Assembly (NCBI GenBank): GCA_026413225.1
Contig: CM048557.1
Coordinates: 61,308,987-61,372,986, forward strand
Length of the DNA stretch: 64,000 nt
Source: Otis tarda
Lineage: Eukaryota > Chordata > Aves > Otidiformes > Otididae
Direction of reading: 5' to 3'
In this document: in pieces, positions 1-11,640 of the stretch
Layout of the letters: every line of letters starts with the position of its first letter
Numbering within the stretch: position 1 is the stretch's first letter
Translations under genes and position numbers: made by a program
The notes under the pieces: generated by a model
What the model was told of the DNA's origin: nothing
Database searches by the model: none
The model's input: the letters and a program-made list of their open reading frames with translations, nothing else

Positions 1-1760
1 CTCTGGATGCCATAACATCCAGGACATACCATCTGAATACACCACCTCTCTGGGCTTCATTCTCCAGCTGTGAGAGCAAATTCCTACCATCTCCTTCCTC
101 CCTCCCTCCTTGCACTACTAGTGTTGGCCAACTCAGAGCAGGATCTTGCACCCACAGTTCAGTCTTCGTACTTCTATTAACGATGAGGTGCTGGGTTGTT
201 ACATAAACCAGAACACTAAGTAGGACATTAATACGTGACAGTTTCCAATGCAACCCCTCGACCCCCTCCCAAAGAGTCTAAACAGAAAATACATCTGTGG
301 TAGAGAGTTAAGCCAAAAGCTCCAGGTCCTGAGTTAATAACAGCCAACACAGCTTCACAGCAGCAAAGCTGTGCATGCTGAGATTTGCTGTCCCAGTATT
401 GTCACAGGGAAACGACACCCTGACAACTTCAGTAACTTCTGGAAACACCTTCAGTGAGACCTGTAAAAAGGTTTTTTAGATTTGCCTTGTTAATAACTCT
501 CCTGTGTGATCAATGATCTGAGCATGCCACGAACATTTGCCATTTAATTTTTGATCTTATATTAAATTAAAGAATAGCTGTGGTCACACATCAATTTGTA
601 TTTTGGCACTTCTGAAAAGCATAATTTGCAATGCATCATAAGCACATTTTCTTTCCTGATAGATTTTTAGCATCCAGGCAGAAAATGTGCTCAGATAGCC
701 TTTTGGATGTAATGAAAAGCTCACAGTACATTGTATCTTGTACCTGACACCATTAATTTCTTCATATTTGTCTTATATGTCACTTGCTTTGCAAACTTAT
801 AGATCATTCTTATTACAGGCATACCTTCACTATTGAGTTATCTAGAGAAAGACATGGTTAATATCAATGAGCTCCTCATGGAAACGAAAATACTCTGGGA
901 GAGAAAGCAATGGTACACCTGGCAGGAATATAGTTTTGCTTTTAAAGATGAGACATAGCTCAGACAAACAGAGAGCTTTGTGCAATGCTGAATCCACACC
1001 TATGTGCATTTTTTTAAAACCCTCCCTCATGCCATGTCTCTTTTTCTTCTCAGAGAGGATGGACACAGCTCAACATTTAAAATTATTCATTTTGTAATGC
1101 AAACATACTCCTACTGCTAAGCTGCAGATTTCAAACCAGTTCAACAAATTACAAAAATCCCTTTTCAGAAGACAAATTATTTGGAATTATCAGCTCTGAT
1201 GCACTGTTTAATTATGCATGCTTTTGTGCTAAGCATCTTTAAATATTAACGAGATATTTTTTTGCACTTATGACCTACAGTAGATCTATAGTAAACTCAC
1301 ATGTCTGTTGGCAATAAGTCATCACAGAATTGCCATACAGCAACAGCTTTTTTTAGACTAGGAGCTTTTCTGTGGTTTTTTGCTTTTGTATCGCTGCCAG
1401 TGCTATGGAGAACACATCAGGAAAATCACAGCCCTAACAGAGAGCCCTTCTCAGATGAATGTGGCTGAGATAATTCTCACAATCTCTTTCTGTCTCCCTC
1501 TCAACCTGAGAAAGGAGCATCTGAAAGCTGCTAAGAGCTTGGCCCCAGCGATGGGCACAGCGGCACAGCAGGCTGCACAGCGAAGAGGCGCAGCTGGCTG
1601 GGGATGGGGCAGTGCTGGGCTGCCCTTGGGTCTCCGTCCCCAAGGTAGACATCAGAACTTCACCTGTTAAAAATGAGTTCAAAACTGCAAGAGAGAAAAT
1701 ACTGAGAATATCACATTACTTAAGATCAGCTAGGCTCCAGAGACTGGGACAAGGGTAGGG
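1..1760. other. Non-coding AT-rich sequence
   Basis: I see no gene or recognised repeat here. Open frames near 842-1097 and 1380-1682 overlap on opposite strands, have no domain, and read as chance. The stretch 1100-1320 is A+T rich with low-complexity-free, motif-dense sequence (ATTATGCATGC at about 1210) of the kind often seen in conserved noncoding DNA, but conservation cannot be judged from one genome. Confidence 0.6.
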
Positions 1761-1761
1761 T

Positions 1762-2501
1762 CCTGATCACCAGGATTAGCTGCATCCTGACAGCCTGATC
1801 ACCTCAAATGAAATACAGATTTCTACTGCCTCAGTAGAAATCTGAATAGATGGCTGATCCATCCAGACCAGATTAATTTTAACAGAGTAGCAATATGTTA
1901 TTGATCTCCTGATCACTTCCAGTTTAGTCAGACCATCTTCTACCATAATCAGGCCCAAAGGTTTTGCCTGATTCCCCGTGAAACAGAGTAAGAGCCCTGG
2001 TGTACATGGACTGATACTGGCAAAAGCAAGAAGAGGAATACTTGACAGCCACATTTCCAGCAATAACATGGATGTTGTTGGGATCAAAAGCACCTGTCTG
2101 AGCACAGAGCCCTGTCTATGTAACTGCTGGACCATGGGAATGGTTCTGCCCTTGCTCTCATCAGACATGACAGAAACCTGTCCAATCAGTGGCTACAGAG
2201 AGCTTCACAGGGGCATGGGAATGGTATAGTGACACCTTTCTTCAGCCATGGGCCCTGCCTGATCACCCTGGCCATACGTGCGTGCTCAACCACTGTGCAC
2301 CAAATCCTGTGCATCCCCATAGATGTGAAGAAGAAACAGCTTTAACATATTTCCCAGGGCAGATCCTCACTGGAGAGACGGGAGAGGATCTGCTGGGGAC
2401 AAAATGCTTACATCTACTCTACCTGTAAAGGATGTTTTTGGACCTCACCTCCTCATGTCACCACCTCATGTCCACAGCTGTATTCAGAGCTGCCTGATCA
2501 C
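1762..2501. repeat. Cluster of five CCTGATCAC 9-mers
   Basis: The exact 9-mer CCTGATCAC occurs at 1762-1770, 1794-1802, 1908-1916, 2258-2266 and 2493-2501, all in the same orientation. Four of the five are preceded by G or T and followed by C or T. The core TGATCA is itself palindromic. The sequence between copies is not obviously duplicated, so this is not a simple tandem array. It may be a decayed long-unit repeat or a cluster of protein-binding sites. I recognise no family. Confidence 0.7.
1816..1844. repeat. Perfect 13-bp inverted repeat, 3-base loop
   Basis: CAGATTTCTACTG at 1816-1828 is followed after CCT by its exact reverse complement at 1832-1844. Pairing stops at both outer ends (A opposite A). 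A 13-bp perfect stem with so short a loop is unlikely by chance in 64 kb. The loop is too tight and the stem too short for a normal microRNA precursor. Confidence 0.85.
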
Positions 2502-3567
2502 AAGATAAGATAAGCCATCCTTTCTTTTACAAAACCTGACAGCAACACATGCCTTGCATACTAAAACCAGCCTCCTTTCCCAGAAGTAGATAGCATCTTT
2601 GCTGCTCACAAACCACTCATAGCAGCTAGAAGGTGCCTTGTACATACGGATGTTGTTGCCTGATATATTAAGCCAATACACAAGCTCATTACCTCCACTT
2701 CTTCCATGAAGCTCACCTATATTGAAAAGCTGTCACACAGCAAAGCATTAAACAAATTCAGGGGCTGCCTTGTTATTATTGACTGTGCTACAGCGGTGCT
2801 TGCAAAGCAAGGCAAGGTGGGGGTCAGGCTATGCTGGCGCTGGATGAAGAAATGGGGTCGGAAGCAGTGTGCCAAGCAAGAGGTAGCAAAGGCAGATGGG
2901 TTTTACCCTGTTGCAATGGAAGGATCATCCATTTCTCACTGCCCAGCCCAGCTAAGCAGTGAATTACCCGCCTTTTCGCAAAGCAGTACAGCACTGGAAA
3001 ATAGCCCTGCACCTGAAAAACTTCTCTTAAATGGGCAAGACATAGGGCAGCAAATATTCTGTCAGGGTATACAAGTCTCCAGTATGTCATAGAGGACTGG
3101 GGCAGGGACAAGAAATAAATTATTTACTTAAGGTCCTGCCAGTAGTCTGCACCAAAGTGAAGAGAAAACATGGATATCGCAAACCTTCAGGTGGATTATC
3201 TATTCCTGAAATACAACTTCTTCTTCCATGTTAGACTGACCCTTCACCTGGGCATGCTCTTTGAGGAAGGAGCCTCCGAACACTCCTTCCACCATCAAAT
3301 GGATTCACTGGGAAATAGCAAATAATGTGATGATCTGTTACATGGGTGCCTGATGATGAATAGCTTCTGCTTATTCTGGACTGTAACAGAGGAGCGGCTA
3401 ACCACCACCACAGCAAGGAGGGACCTGCCCAAATAGTGCAGCCTGTTCCCTGTCCATTCCCAAGGGAAAGGGGACAGGCAGAAATGGGTGTATGAACTGA
3501 CTTGGCAGCACCAGTTTGCTCCCAGCCATCCCTTGCCTGAGGTTTCTATGTACACAGGACCACATGG

Positions 3568-3593
3568 CACGTGACTGGTGTGTGGGGCACGTG
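3568..3593. promoter_or_regulatory. Two CACGTG E-boxes 20 bp apart
   Basis: CACGTG occurs at 3568-3573 and again at 3588-3593, both preceded by GG. The spacing of 20 bp from start to start is close to two helical turns. CACGTG is the known target of bHLH-ZIP factors such as USF, MITF/TFE and MYC/MAX. Nothing here shows that the sites are used; no promoter or transcript is visible nearby. Confidence 0.35.
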
Positions 3594-4303
3594 TGGCACT
3601 CAGACTGCACAGGCTACGTCAGAGAGGGACTTAGACCTCCTGGCTAAGAGAATGGAAAACGGACAGAAAAACACAGAGATCCCTAGAAAAGGAAAACAAG
3701 AATCTGCAATTCAAATCCATTCATCCCTCAGGGACTGGTGAAACAACTGCTTGCAATTGCATTAGTGCATTTTAATATGTTAACGGCCCCCCAGCTGCTG
3801 GTAACTGCCCTGTCAGCTGGAGTGTGGTCTACTGACCATTTCCTTCTGCTGCTCTGCAACACAAAGTCAGACAGGTTTCCTCAAGAGGGTTAAGTAAACA
3901 AAGTTTAAATCACACAGCAACAGTCTAGGAGCATACTCAAGGCCAATTTTGATTATCTCAGCAGCAGGGTGGTAACTGGCTTGATGCATCAGGAGGGATT
4001 TTTCCTACGGATGCGATGAAGTGCACAGCACTGCTGCCAGTGCTGCCTTCTCTTCAAAACTTTGCTTGCATAATTTACACGTGGTGTCATTGTAGGTAGA
4101 AAATATTGGGACGTTAAGGAAGTCATAACATTGGCAGATTATATTTTACGTAGTAATATGCATGCTGAAGACAATAGGAGTGTCTCCCGTAAGTGAGTAC
4201 CACTCAACATGAATAATGGCTGCAAGGTCAGGCCCCTAATGAACAGTTGTCTAGCTGTGAATATACACACTTTTTCACTCTGTTGTAGGCAATGCTCTCT
4301 GCT

Positions 4304-4315
4304 ACCTAATTAGGT
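4304..4315. promoter_or_regulatory. 12-bp palindrome ACCTAATTAGGT
   Basis: ACCTAATTAGGT is a perfect palindrome centred on TAATTA, the known core for Antennapedia- and LIM-type homeodomains, giving two inverted half sites. It lies in an AT-rich block with few repeats. The inner 10 bases CCTAATTAGG recur exactly at 51191-51200. Function is inferred from the motif only. Confidence 0.35.
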
Positions 4316-5339
4316 CGATCCGTGAATATGATTATTCATTATCCAAAGTCTGAGCGTACAGAATGATGTATCTGTGCAGTGTGCCTTAAAGAAAAAGAAT
4401 GTGAAATTCTAATGTCTGATAAGGTGACTACATGATGAATGAAAAAAAAACACTACTAGTCTCAGGACTTTCCATGGGAGTGTGTTGAATTCCATAAAAG
4501 CTTACCTGGAAAAAAAGAAAAAAAAAACAAAACCTTTTTTGGTAAAGTCAAAATCAAAGATTCAAATGCTAATTTTAGAAGACATGTTGCATTATGAATT
4601 CCAATGCAAATTTTTATTTACAAGAAATACAAAAGAATAATAGAATAGTTTTATTTTATAGAAATGCAACTTTTCAATTGTGTTTAAACCAATTATCTGG
4701 AAATCCTGAAACATTGCAGTGCACACCAGTATGTGGTCTCCAAAACTACACAAGGTTCATTTCACCACACTGAGCTCCTACAAATGAAAGAGCTGTAGCC
4801 TGTTCCCACAACCCTCCTGCTATCCAGTCTCCCAGGGATTCCCAATGCTGCCCTTCCCTCCCAAGAAGGCGACTGCCAGGACTCAATAGATTCTTCCACT
4901 GAAAAGTGGGAAATGGGAGCCCCAGGAGGAGTGACCTCGGCACAGGGAGCGAAGGCTGCCAGGAAAAGTAGAGTGCTTCAAAAGCCAGAAAGCATCAACC
5001 ATTTAGCACCACAGGCACTAAGATAAAATAAAAACATGACATAACATGATGACAAAGGCTAAAGGAAAAGGGAACAAGCTATAGGCAGAGGGGATGCAGT
5101 CTTTATGTGAGCTGCACCCTTTGTACCCCTTCAGCCTGATTAGGACAGGCTTGTGAGCATCTTACCCAAAACAAGACATTCACTGTCTAATATTCTTTCA
5201 TTTCCAATTCCCTGACACTGATGTTGGCTCTATTCACATACCCAGCCAGCACAGCTTCTCTGAGAGTCTGTCCTGGGGAAAGGAAAGAGGAAGGAGGGTT
5301 AACAGAAAGGCTAAATATTTGAACTGGCTGCTGCAACAT

Positions 5340-5391
5340 GAAAAGAAAAAAAAAAAAAAAAAGAAAAAGAAAGAAAAAGAAAAAGAAAAAC
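5340..5391 (+). repeat. Polypurine A/G tract (GAAAAA-type)
   Basis: About 50 bases contain only A and G, starting with a run of A and continuing as imperfect AAAAG/AAAGA units. The opposite strand reads as poly-pyrimidine and gives a spurious Phe/Leu-rich open frame. Such a tract is a length-variable microsatellite and can form triplex DNA. Confidence 0.85.
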
Positions 5392-8300
5392 CCAAGATGA
5401 GAGAAAACAGGTGTCCCATCTTTGAAAGGCACATTAGGAAGCAGGCAGATCTGCAGAAATAGAAACAGATTCTCATCTAGTGGAAGCAGTGTGTTTTTAT
5501 TTGAGTCTTTAATTGCTGTCTAATGCTGGGATGTAGTTCCTGGAGACTGGATATGAATCTGAAATGAATCTCCAGATACCAATTTGGAAAGAAATCTCAG
5601 AATAAAATTGATTTGGGCTCACCCTGCTTGCTGCAGGTCAACATGCCTGTGAAATGAAGCTCCCTGAAACTCTCTGGATATTCTCTTGTAATGCCAATAC
5701 TCTGCTCTTCTCCAGCTCCTACACCACCGTTTTCCGTGCAGGTCTTTGGCTGTGGACCTTTTGGCCTTCACCTGCACCCAATCCATCCTCACACAGTGAA
5801 GTCAATGAGGCAGGGCACGCACCACTGCGATAACCACGTGCGAGAATTGTTAACGATGAAATGCAAAAGGCGTTTCCCCATTATACACTTTCTCCCGCGC
5901 CAAGTTTTTCCTTGTTAATTAGGAGGAAAATTTCACAACTTCAACGCCGTATAATTAAATCTTGCAATTAACATGTGCACTTAAGCCATCGTTTTGAAAA
6001 TGAGACTTATGCAGTAGAATCTACTCAAGGGAACGCACCAGTATGGAGAGTGAGACTGCGACACTGTGTGCTAATGATCCAGAACACCACTGGATAAATG
6101 ATAGGTCTTACTGACAGCACTCTGCCCATCTGACATGTGCGGGAAAGGGCATATGCTTACGGATGCTAATACAACCCAGTACCAATAAAAGGGGAGCAGG
6201 AGGGAGGGTAACAAAAGCAGAGGTAAATACATTAAGTCTCAATTAGAGGAGTGACACGAGAGAGAGCTAAGGTTAATATATTTTAGGAGAAAGCCTTTCT
6301 GTGAGCTAGGGCTTGATCTCTGTGGGATGATGTGACAGAGGTGATGACAAGGGAAAAGGAAAGAGCTTTTCATTTTGTTAGATGCTGCTTGGAAATGGCA
6401 GTGCAGCCTCAGTGCTTTATGGCCTGCATTGGCACACCTCTTCAGTTTCCATCAACCTCCAGGCACAGGATGGCTTTGGAAGAGTCGGATTCAACCGCAG
6501 CCTTGCTCTTTGCTTCTACGATGTCACAATAACTTGGGGCATCTGACACGTAAACATGCATCCCGGCTCCAGTTTGGCCCCAACTCAGCAGCTGGAGGGA
6601 ATACAGAGGTGCCTGTATGATTTTGCTGTGCCACAAACATTCAAGCACTGTATCTTGAGTGTGATTTTACAGTATGGCTATCAGTGCATATAGTAGCCAG
6701 CACATGGCAAAATTCAGAAACCAGCACACAAACACCTTGCTGGAGGTCGCAAGTTTTCGCTGCATAGTTACACAGCAATAGGCAAGCAGTCTCGGGTCTC
6801 ATTTGGTGACTTGATATATATCACAGTATAATTAAAGTCAGCTTCTAAGAGGGAATGATTGCAGATTGTTAACATTCCACATTGTAAGCTGGAAGAGAAT
6901 AAAACCCAGCAGCTGACCATCTACATCTCACCTCTACTTTTTTAGGAAAAAATGTTAGGAAAAAAAAGCAATTGCCTCTTTAACAGCAATCTACATTAAT
7001 ATTTTAGTTGCACTGACTGAATCTTATTCAACTGCTACAGCTTTCCTCATACCAAAATAATCCTCATTCAATTAGCGAAGGTGCAGATAGAATCATGAAA
7101 TAGTCGCAGAAGCCCATCAGAGAAACAGAGCATTATTTTCTTTTATACCTCCTCACACACACGCACACTCTGCCACATTTATTAGGATGACATTCAGCAT
7201 TCAGGCATAAAATCTTAAATTACAGAGTGATTGGGGCTTTTCAACTGATCCATAAAAGTATGCACTTAGTAAAATCTAAGGACAGGTAGAAGAGATGAAT
7301 AACACCCAATGCATCGCCTTTTCAAGACAGCCACTGAGGCATGCAAAAATAAACATATGCTGAGGTGAATGCAGTGTGCTATTCGTACAATGCAACATGG
7401 CAATGACCTCAAGTAATAGAAATATCTGCAGATTTAAGCCCAGAGGACTTTATTGCATATCAATAGCAATAAAACCAGCAGAAATAGAAATGTATTATTT
7501 ATAGCCCTATTTATAAACCCTAAATACCTCTCTAGTGGACCTACTTCTGTAGAATGAATTGCCTTCCTCCCCTTTCCTCCTTCAGTGGTTTGTATGACAA
7601 GGTAGCACAGGACTGTAACGTTAAGACAGATCTTTGTAAAAGATACAGAATTGGAATCGGGAAGAGATGCAACTCCCTCCTGCATAATTTTCCCAGTGAC
7701 AGCATTTCAATTAAGCAGCCTCACTTTATCCCTTTGTAAGTGGGATTGCAGGCAAGACCCAGGTCCATAGCATAGTCTCACTAGGAGGAATGATTCTGCC
7801 TGATAAAGACGAACAGGATCTTTGCCATTAATTTTGGCAGCAGTATGACTAGATTATGATTGAGTTTTCTCTTTTCCTCTCTGCTTCTCTCTCTTCTTTC
7901 TTTCCCTCAATGTGAAGATTTTCAGATTGAATGGACATACTGAAATGCCAGCTGAGGGAAGGAAGGTATTTTCACTATCTCCTGTCACTCAGATCCTTCC
8001 TTAAAACACTCATGTTGTTTCAAATCTCACATTGCTTTTATCTCACTATCACTTATAAAACCATTACAAATAATAAATCCTTCCTGGGATGCCCCATTTT
8101 ATGAACCAAAGCAATTCTGTGTCACAGGGACAATTTTCCTTCCTTAATATATCCCCCAGAGCAAAACTGCAGGTAGTGAAGTTACTTCACCGATGAAAAA
8201 AAAAAATTACCAGAGACTTAAAAGATTAGACTGGGAAAGGTAATGGATTACACTGATGGACTCAATCACCTACATTTACTTGGAAAGCCTAACTGTCTTC

Positions 8301-8948
8301 AGATCTGACCATAAGCTGCCTGAGTAACACACTGAGTAATTTAGACACTGGACAAAGGCCTCTAAACAGACCGACAACAGGCTCCTGTAAAGCAGCCCTA
8401 ACTTTGTCTCCTACCTGTTGCCTTTTTTACAGACCCCACCACCTAACCCCTTCATGGTGTGCCCCCCCTCAGCAGCAACAGCAGACCCCCACAGCCAAAC
8501 CATGCAAGTGGGAAGTGGAACCATGGAGATCAGATGACGTCTTTGTTCATTCTTGTTGCTACTTGCCCTTCCAGTGAGAAATCTGTGCATTCATACTACT
8601 GCAAATTAGTCAGAAATCTCTTTTCACCTCCTCACAGCTGCTGTGTAACATGCATCATCATCCAGCTTTGACCTACAAACTTCAAGTGAAGTTTTGTCTG
8701 CTCTTACCAGATCTTCTTTTGATGTGCTCTTTTCAGAAGTATTAGACTGAGCTACCAAATCCTATCCTTATTTTTTTTCTCCTCTGCTCTGGATGCTTTC
8801 AAGTGAATTAACTGTGACTCTGGCCCTTACTATGCTGGTGAGTTAATATGAGCAGTGCGTTAAATGAGTTAAGATGAATTTGATCCTGCTTTAACACTGG
8901 GCTAAATCTAAAAGTTTTACTTTAGAATTGTTTGGGTTATAGTAGTGT
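5392..8948. other. Non-coding unique sequence
   Basis: No gene is supported. The block at 5800-5990 is notable for CpGs and homeodomain-type sites and is listed separately. A pyrimidine-rich stretch lies at about 7867-7910. The rest is AT-rich unique sequence with short meaningless open frames on both strands. Confidence 0.55.
5800..5990. promoter_or_regulatory. Candidate conserved noncoding element
   Basis: This block combines AT-rich sequence with CpGs that are otherwise sparse nearby (CCACGTGCGAG, AACGATG, GGCGTTT, CCCGCGCC, AACGCCGT). It has an E2F-like TCCCGCGCCAA at about 5893, TTAATTAG at 5915-5922, TAATTA at 5952-5957 and AATTA at 5966-5970. CpG retention plus clustered homeodomain sites is typical of developmental enhancers, but conservation is not demonstrated. 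Confidence 0.3.
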
Positions 8949-8953
8949 AAAAG

Positions 8954-8972
8954 AAAAAAAAAAAAAAAAAAA
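8954..8972 (+). repeat. A19 homopolymer
   Basis: A run of 19 A, preceded by AAAAG. No LINE, SINE or processed-gene body is recognised upstream, so I treat it as a simple mononucleotide run. Confidence 0.9.
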
Positions 8973-11361
8973 GGACTAGCAGCAGCAGACTTAGATTAGT
9001 ATTTCCAAACTAATCTGGATTTTCGTCTCCTTTGTCTTGACAAGTGAAGCCTGGTCATGCCACTACTGCAATTTCTTTTTAAATTCTGGCAGTTTAGTTC
9101 CAAAGTATGAGCAGAACTTGTGAGCAGAGAGACTGAAAGCTGAATAATATACTTTATAACATCTGCATGAAATACAGTTTAATTCCACGTGCCTAGTACA
9201 GAGGGGACCAAAAGGATTCTATATATATTTTTCAAGATGTACACATCTCTGGCCAAAGAACTTTACCAGATGTTTCAAATATATCTTTCCTGATGGAGAT
9301 GTATCTTTTTACATACGAATCTCACCCAGCTCTCCCACAGACTTGAAGCTAGCCCAGTTTTCTCCTAATGGGAAAAAGATCACGTTTCCAATGTCTTTCA
9401 TAAATTTTACGCCTAATTAAGTTCCCGTTAATGGGGTTGAGAAGGGCATCTTTATTTCCAGCACGTACTTTTTTGTGTTTGTGGGGTTTTTTTTTTTAAA
9501 AAAAAGGTTACTTAGACTTCTGTGGCTTTCTGAATTTTTAGAGGGTTGGTTTTTTTCTCTTTTTTTTCCTTTTGCAACTCACTTGTCAGGCCAAAATGTC
9601 ACTGCAAAGCAGCGTGTCGTTACCCATTATCGTTTGGTTTTCTGGGCTATTCAAACTCACTAGCTTTTTTTATCTGGGGAATGACAGAAATGACAAAAAA
9701 TTATTTCTCACCAGTTGAAAATAGGTGATGCTTCGGAGCCAGCCAAGTAGCTGACAACAGTGCCACCCTGCGTCCCCACCGGCTGCAGGACCTGCAGAAA
9801 ATGCATCTATTAAACCCTTATCAGACACACCAGTCTCCTCCACAGACCAGCACGCACTAGCACGACTCCTTTCCCGACACTTCCTGGCAATTATTTACTT
9901 TCTGAACCTCCTCTTTAACTTTCTGCCAGGAGGTGAATTTATGGCTGCCTCGCAGAGAGCAGCCTTCGGAGCAGCGCAAACAATCACTGGAATAAGACAC
10001 CTTTCCTCAAACAGTTTGGTTACGTAGTTTGGGTAGAAATGGTTTGATGGAGCTGCAAATCAATATTACTCTGTAAATTTTTAATGTTCGCACCATGTGA
10101 AATGCTGTAAATAAAATAAGCTAACCACAATAGGCTATTCTTTGTAGTTCATTTTAAAAAATGTCTGTTCAGCAGTATGGCTAACTACTTGCTGTAGATA
10201 TGGCTTTAAAACTGTCTAGGCTAATACATCAAGACTAGAATTTGAATAACCTCTAGTGGCAGGCAATTTTTCAGAACTCCCAAATACTACAATAAGTAAC
10301 TGTAGATTTTTTTTTTAACTTATGTGCTAATATGGACAGGACCAAAAATAAGCAAAATGAACATGAGATTCTTGTACTGGTATGTTTATTAATCCAGCAA
10401 AGGCTTGTTAGTTATTAGAAATAAATTCAGAGTGGGGAACTCAGATTTCAGCACTGGCCACACACAGAAGTTTTGGGAGTTTGGAGCTGGAGAGTTTCTC
10501 GTTAAGTGACCCCCTTATACAAATTTATAGGTACTATTACTATTACCTTGGATCCAGACTTTAATTTCTTTTCTTTGGTCCCAACACATCATCTGTTTCC
10601 ACAGATATATTTTACAAGATAGAAACTAGTGCACAAAATAGGGAAAAAAATACCCTAAGCATACATGGCAGGAAGATCCATTTAAACAAAAAAACAAACA
10701 AACAAAAAAACAAAACCAAACAAAAAAAAAAAGACCAAAAAAAGGTAAAAAGCAAACACAAACAGCATCTGCAGCATAAGAAAAACACCTTTTGTAACTT
10801 TGCTTCTTGCCTGTGCCTTGCCCAGAAGAATCTCGGCAGGAGATGTGTCACTGTGGAGACAGATTGATGACTTTTCCGTCAGCGGTATGTCACTGACTGA
10901 TTTGATGGTCTAGTTGTAGATGCTGCCACGTGGGGGATATCAGTACAGTATTTAATCTTGCCCTGCTAGCAGAGCAAGCAGTGCTTGGAAGCAATATGCA
11001 AAAGCCTGGCATAGAAGGGCATATCTGATTACACGTCACCATATTTGAGCACCCTCTTCTAATTCAGAAGAGACCTCATGTCCAGTTCTCTTGGCCTCAC
11101 ACGAAGTTCAGGGAGGGAAAGAGAGGGACAAAGGGAAGTACAAAGGTTTCCTTTAGCCTGAAGTTGTTTAGGAGGGAAAACAAAGATGAGCTGGTAACAT
11201 TGAGAAGCTGGTCAGCAAAGGCCAAATCCCGGGTTCCTTCCTTGCATCTTAGCTTCATTGCAAAGTTGTTGAATAATTCCCAGAACGTCCTCACTCTCCT
11301 GTTGGGAACAACACGCTTCTGGGTCCCAGGCTGGCCGCTGGGGTGAAGTCAGTCCCATTGC
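8973..11361. other. Non-coding sequence with A/T tracts
   Basis: No gene seen. A T11-A8 junction lies at 9487-9505 and a CAAA-rich low-complexity stretch at 10681-10746. The segment 9990-10150 is AT-rich and motif-dense and could be a conserved noncoding element. Open frames through the homopolymer stretches are artefacts of low complexity. Confidence 0.55.
10681..10746 (+). repeat. A-rich (CAAA)n low-complexity sequence
   Basis: The stretch is built of A runs interrupted by single C (AAACAAACAAAC and similar) and ends in AAAAGG. It could be an expanded simple repeat. The opposite strand gives a spurious Phe/Leu/Cys-rich open frame. Confidence 0.8.
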
Positions 11362-11640
11362 CATAGGATCATAGGACAGTTCAGGCAGCTGCTGCTCACA
11401 GCTGTGAGATGAGAACAGGTTGCTTGAGGCTTTATCATCCTTGAAAATCTCCAAGGATGGGGACAGCACAGCCTCTCTGGGCAACCTGTTGCTGTGTTTC
11501 ACTGTCCCCAGAAGTCTATTCTCATAGCCAGTCTGAACTTATCCTGCTTCACCTCGTGCCCATCGTCTCTTACCCTCCCACAATGCACTGCTGTGAAGAG
11601 CCTGGTTCTGCCTTCTTGCTAACACCATCACAGGTCTTTT
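11362..11640 (-). mobile_element. CR1 LINE 3' fragment (diverged)
   Basis: The + strand begins with a worn CR1 tail (CATAGGATCATAGGACAG). It continues with GAAAATCTCCAAGGATGG, then CCTCTCTGGGCAACCTGTT, CTCGTGCCCATCGTCTCTT and GCACTGCTGTGAAGAGCCTGG, in the order seen in reverse-complemented avian CR1 3' regions. The element therefore lies on the minus strand. It is 5'-truncated and has no open reading frame. The stretch 11640-11860 has no clear CR1 match. The motifs are recalled from the family, so the ends are approximate. Confidence 0.85.

Larger units (their letters stand above)
2502..5340. other. Non-coding unique sequence
   Basis: No gene or clear interspersed repeat is seen. Overlapping open frames on both strands at 2706-3111 and 3231-3610 look like chance products of a slightly G+C richer patch. 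Two CACGTG E-boxes at 3568-3593 and the palindrome at 4304-4315 are listed separately. The segment 4100-4350 is AT-rich and motif-dense and could be a conserved noncoding element. Confidence 0.55.

Noticed and set aside
1816-1844. MicroRNA precursor reading of the 13-bp hairpin
   Set aside because: A 3-base loop and 13-bp stem without extension are too short for Drosha/Dicer substrates.
8954-8972. A19 run as a possible poly(A) tail of a processed pseudogene
   Set aside because: No gene-like or SINE-like body and no target duplication around it. The same holds for the A15-A17 runs at 26801, 37091, 43071, 57329 and 63374.
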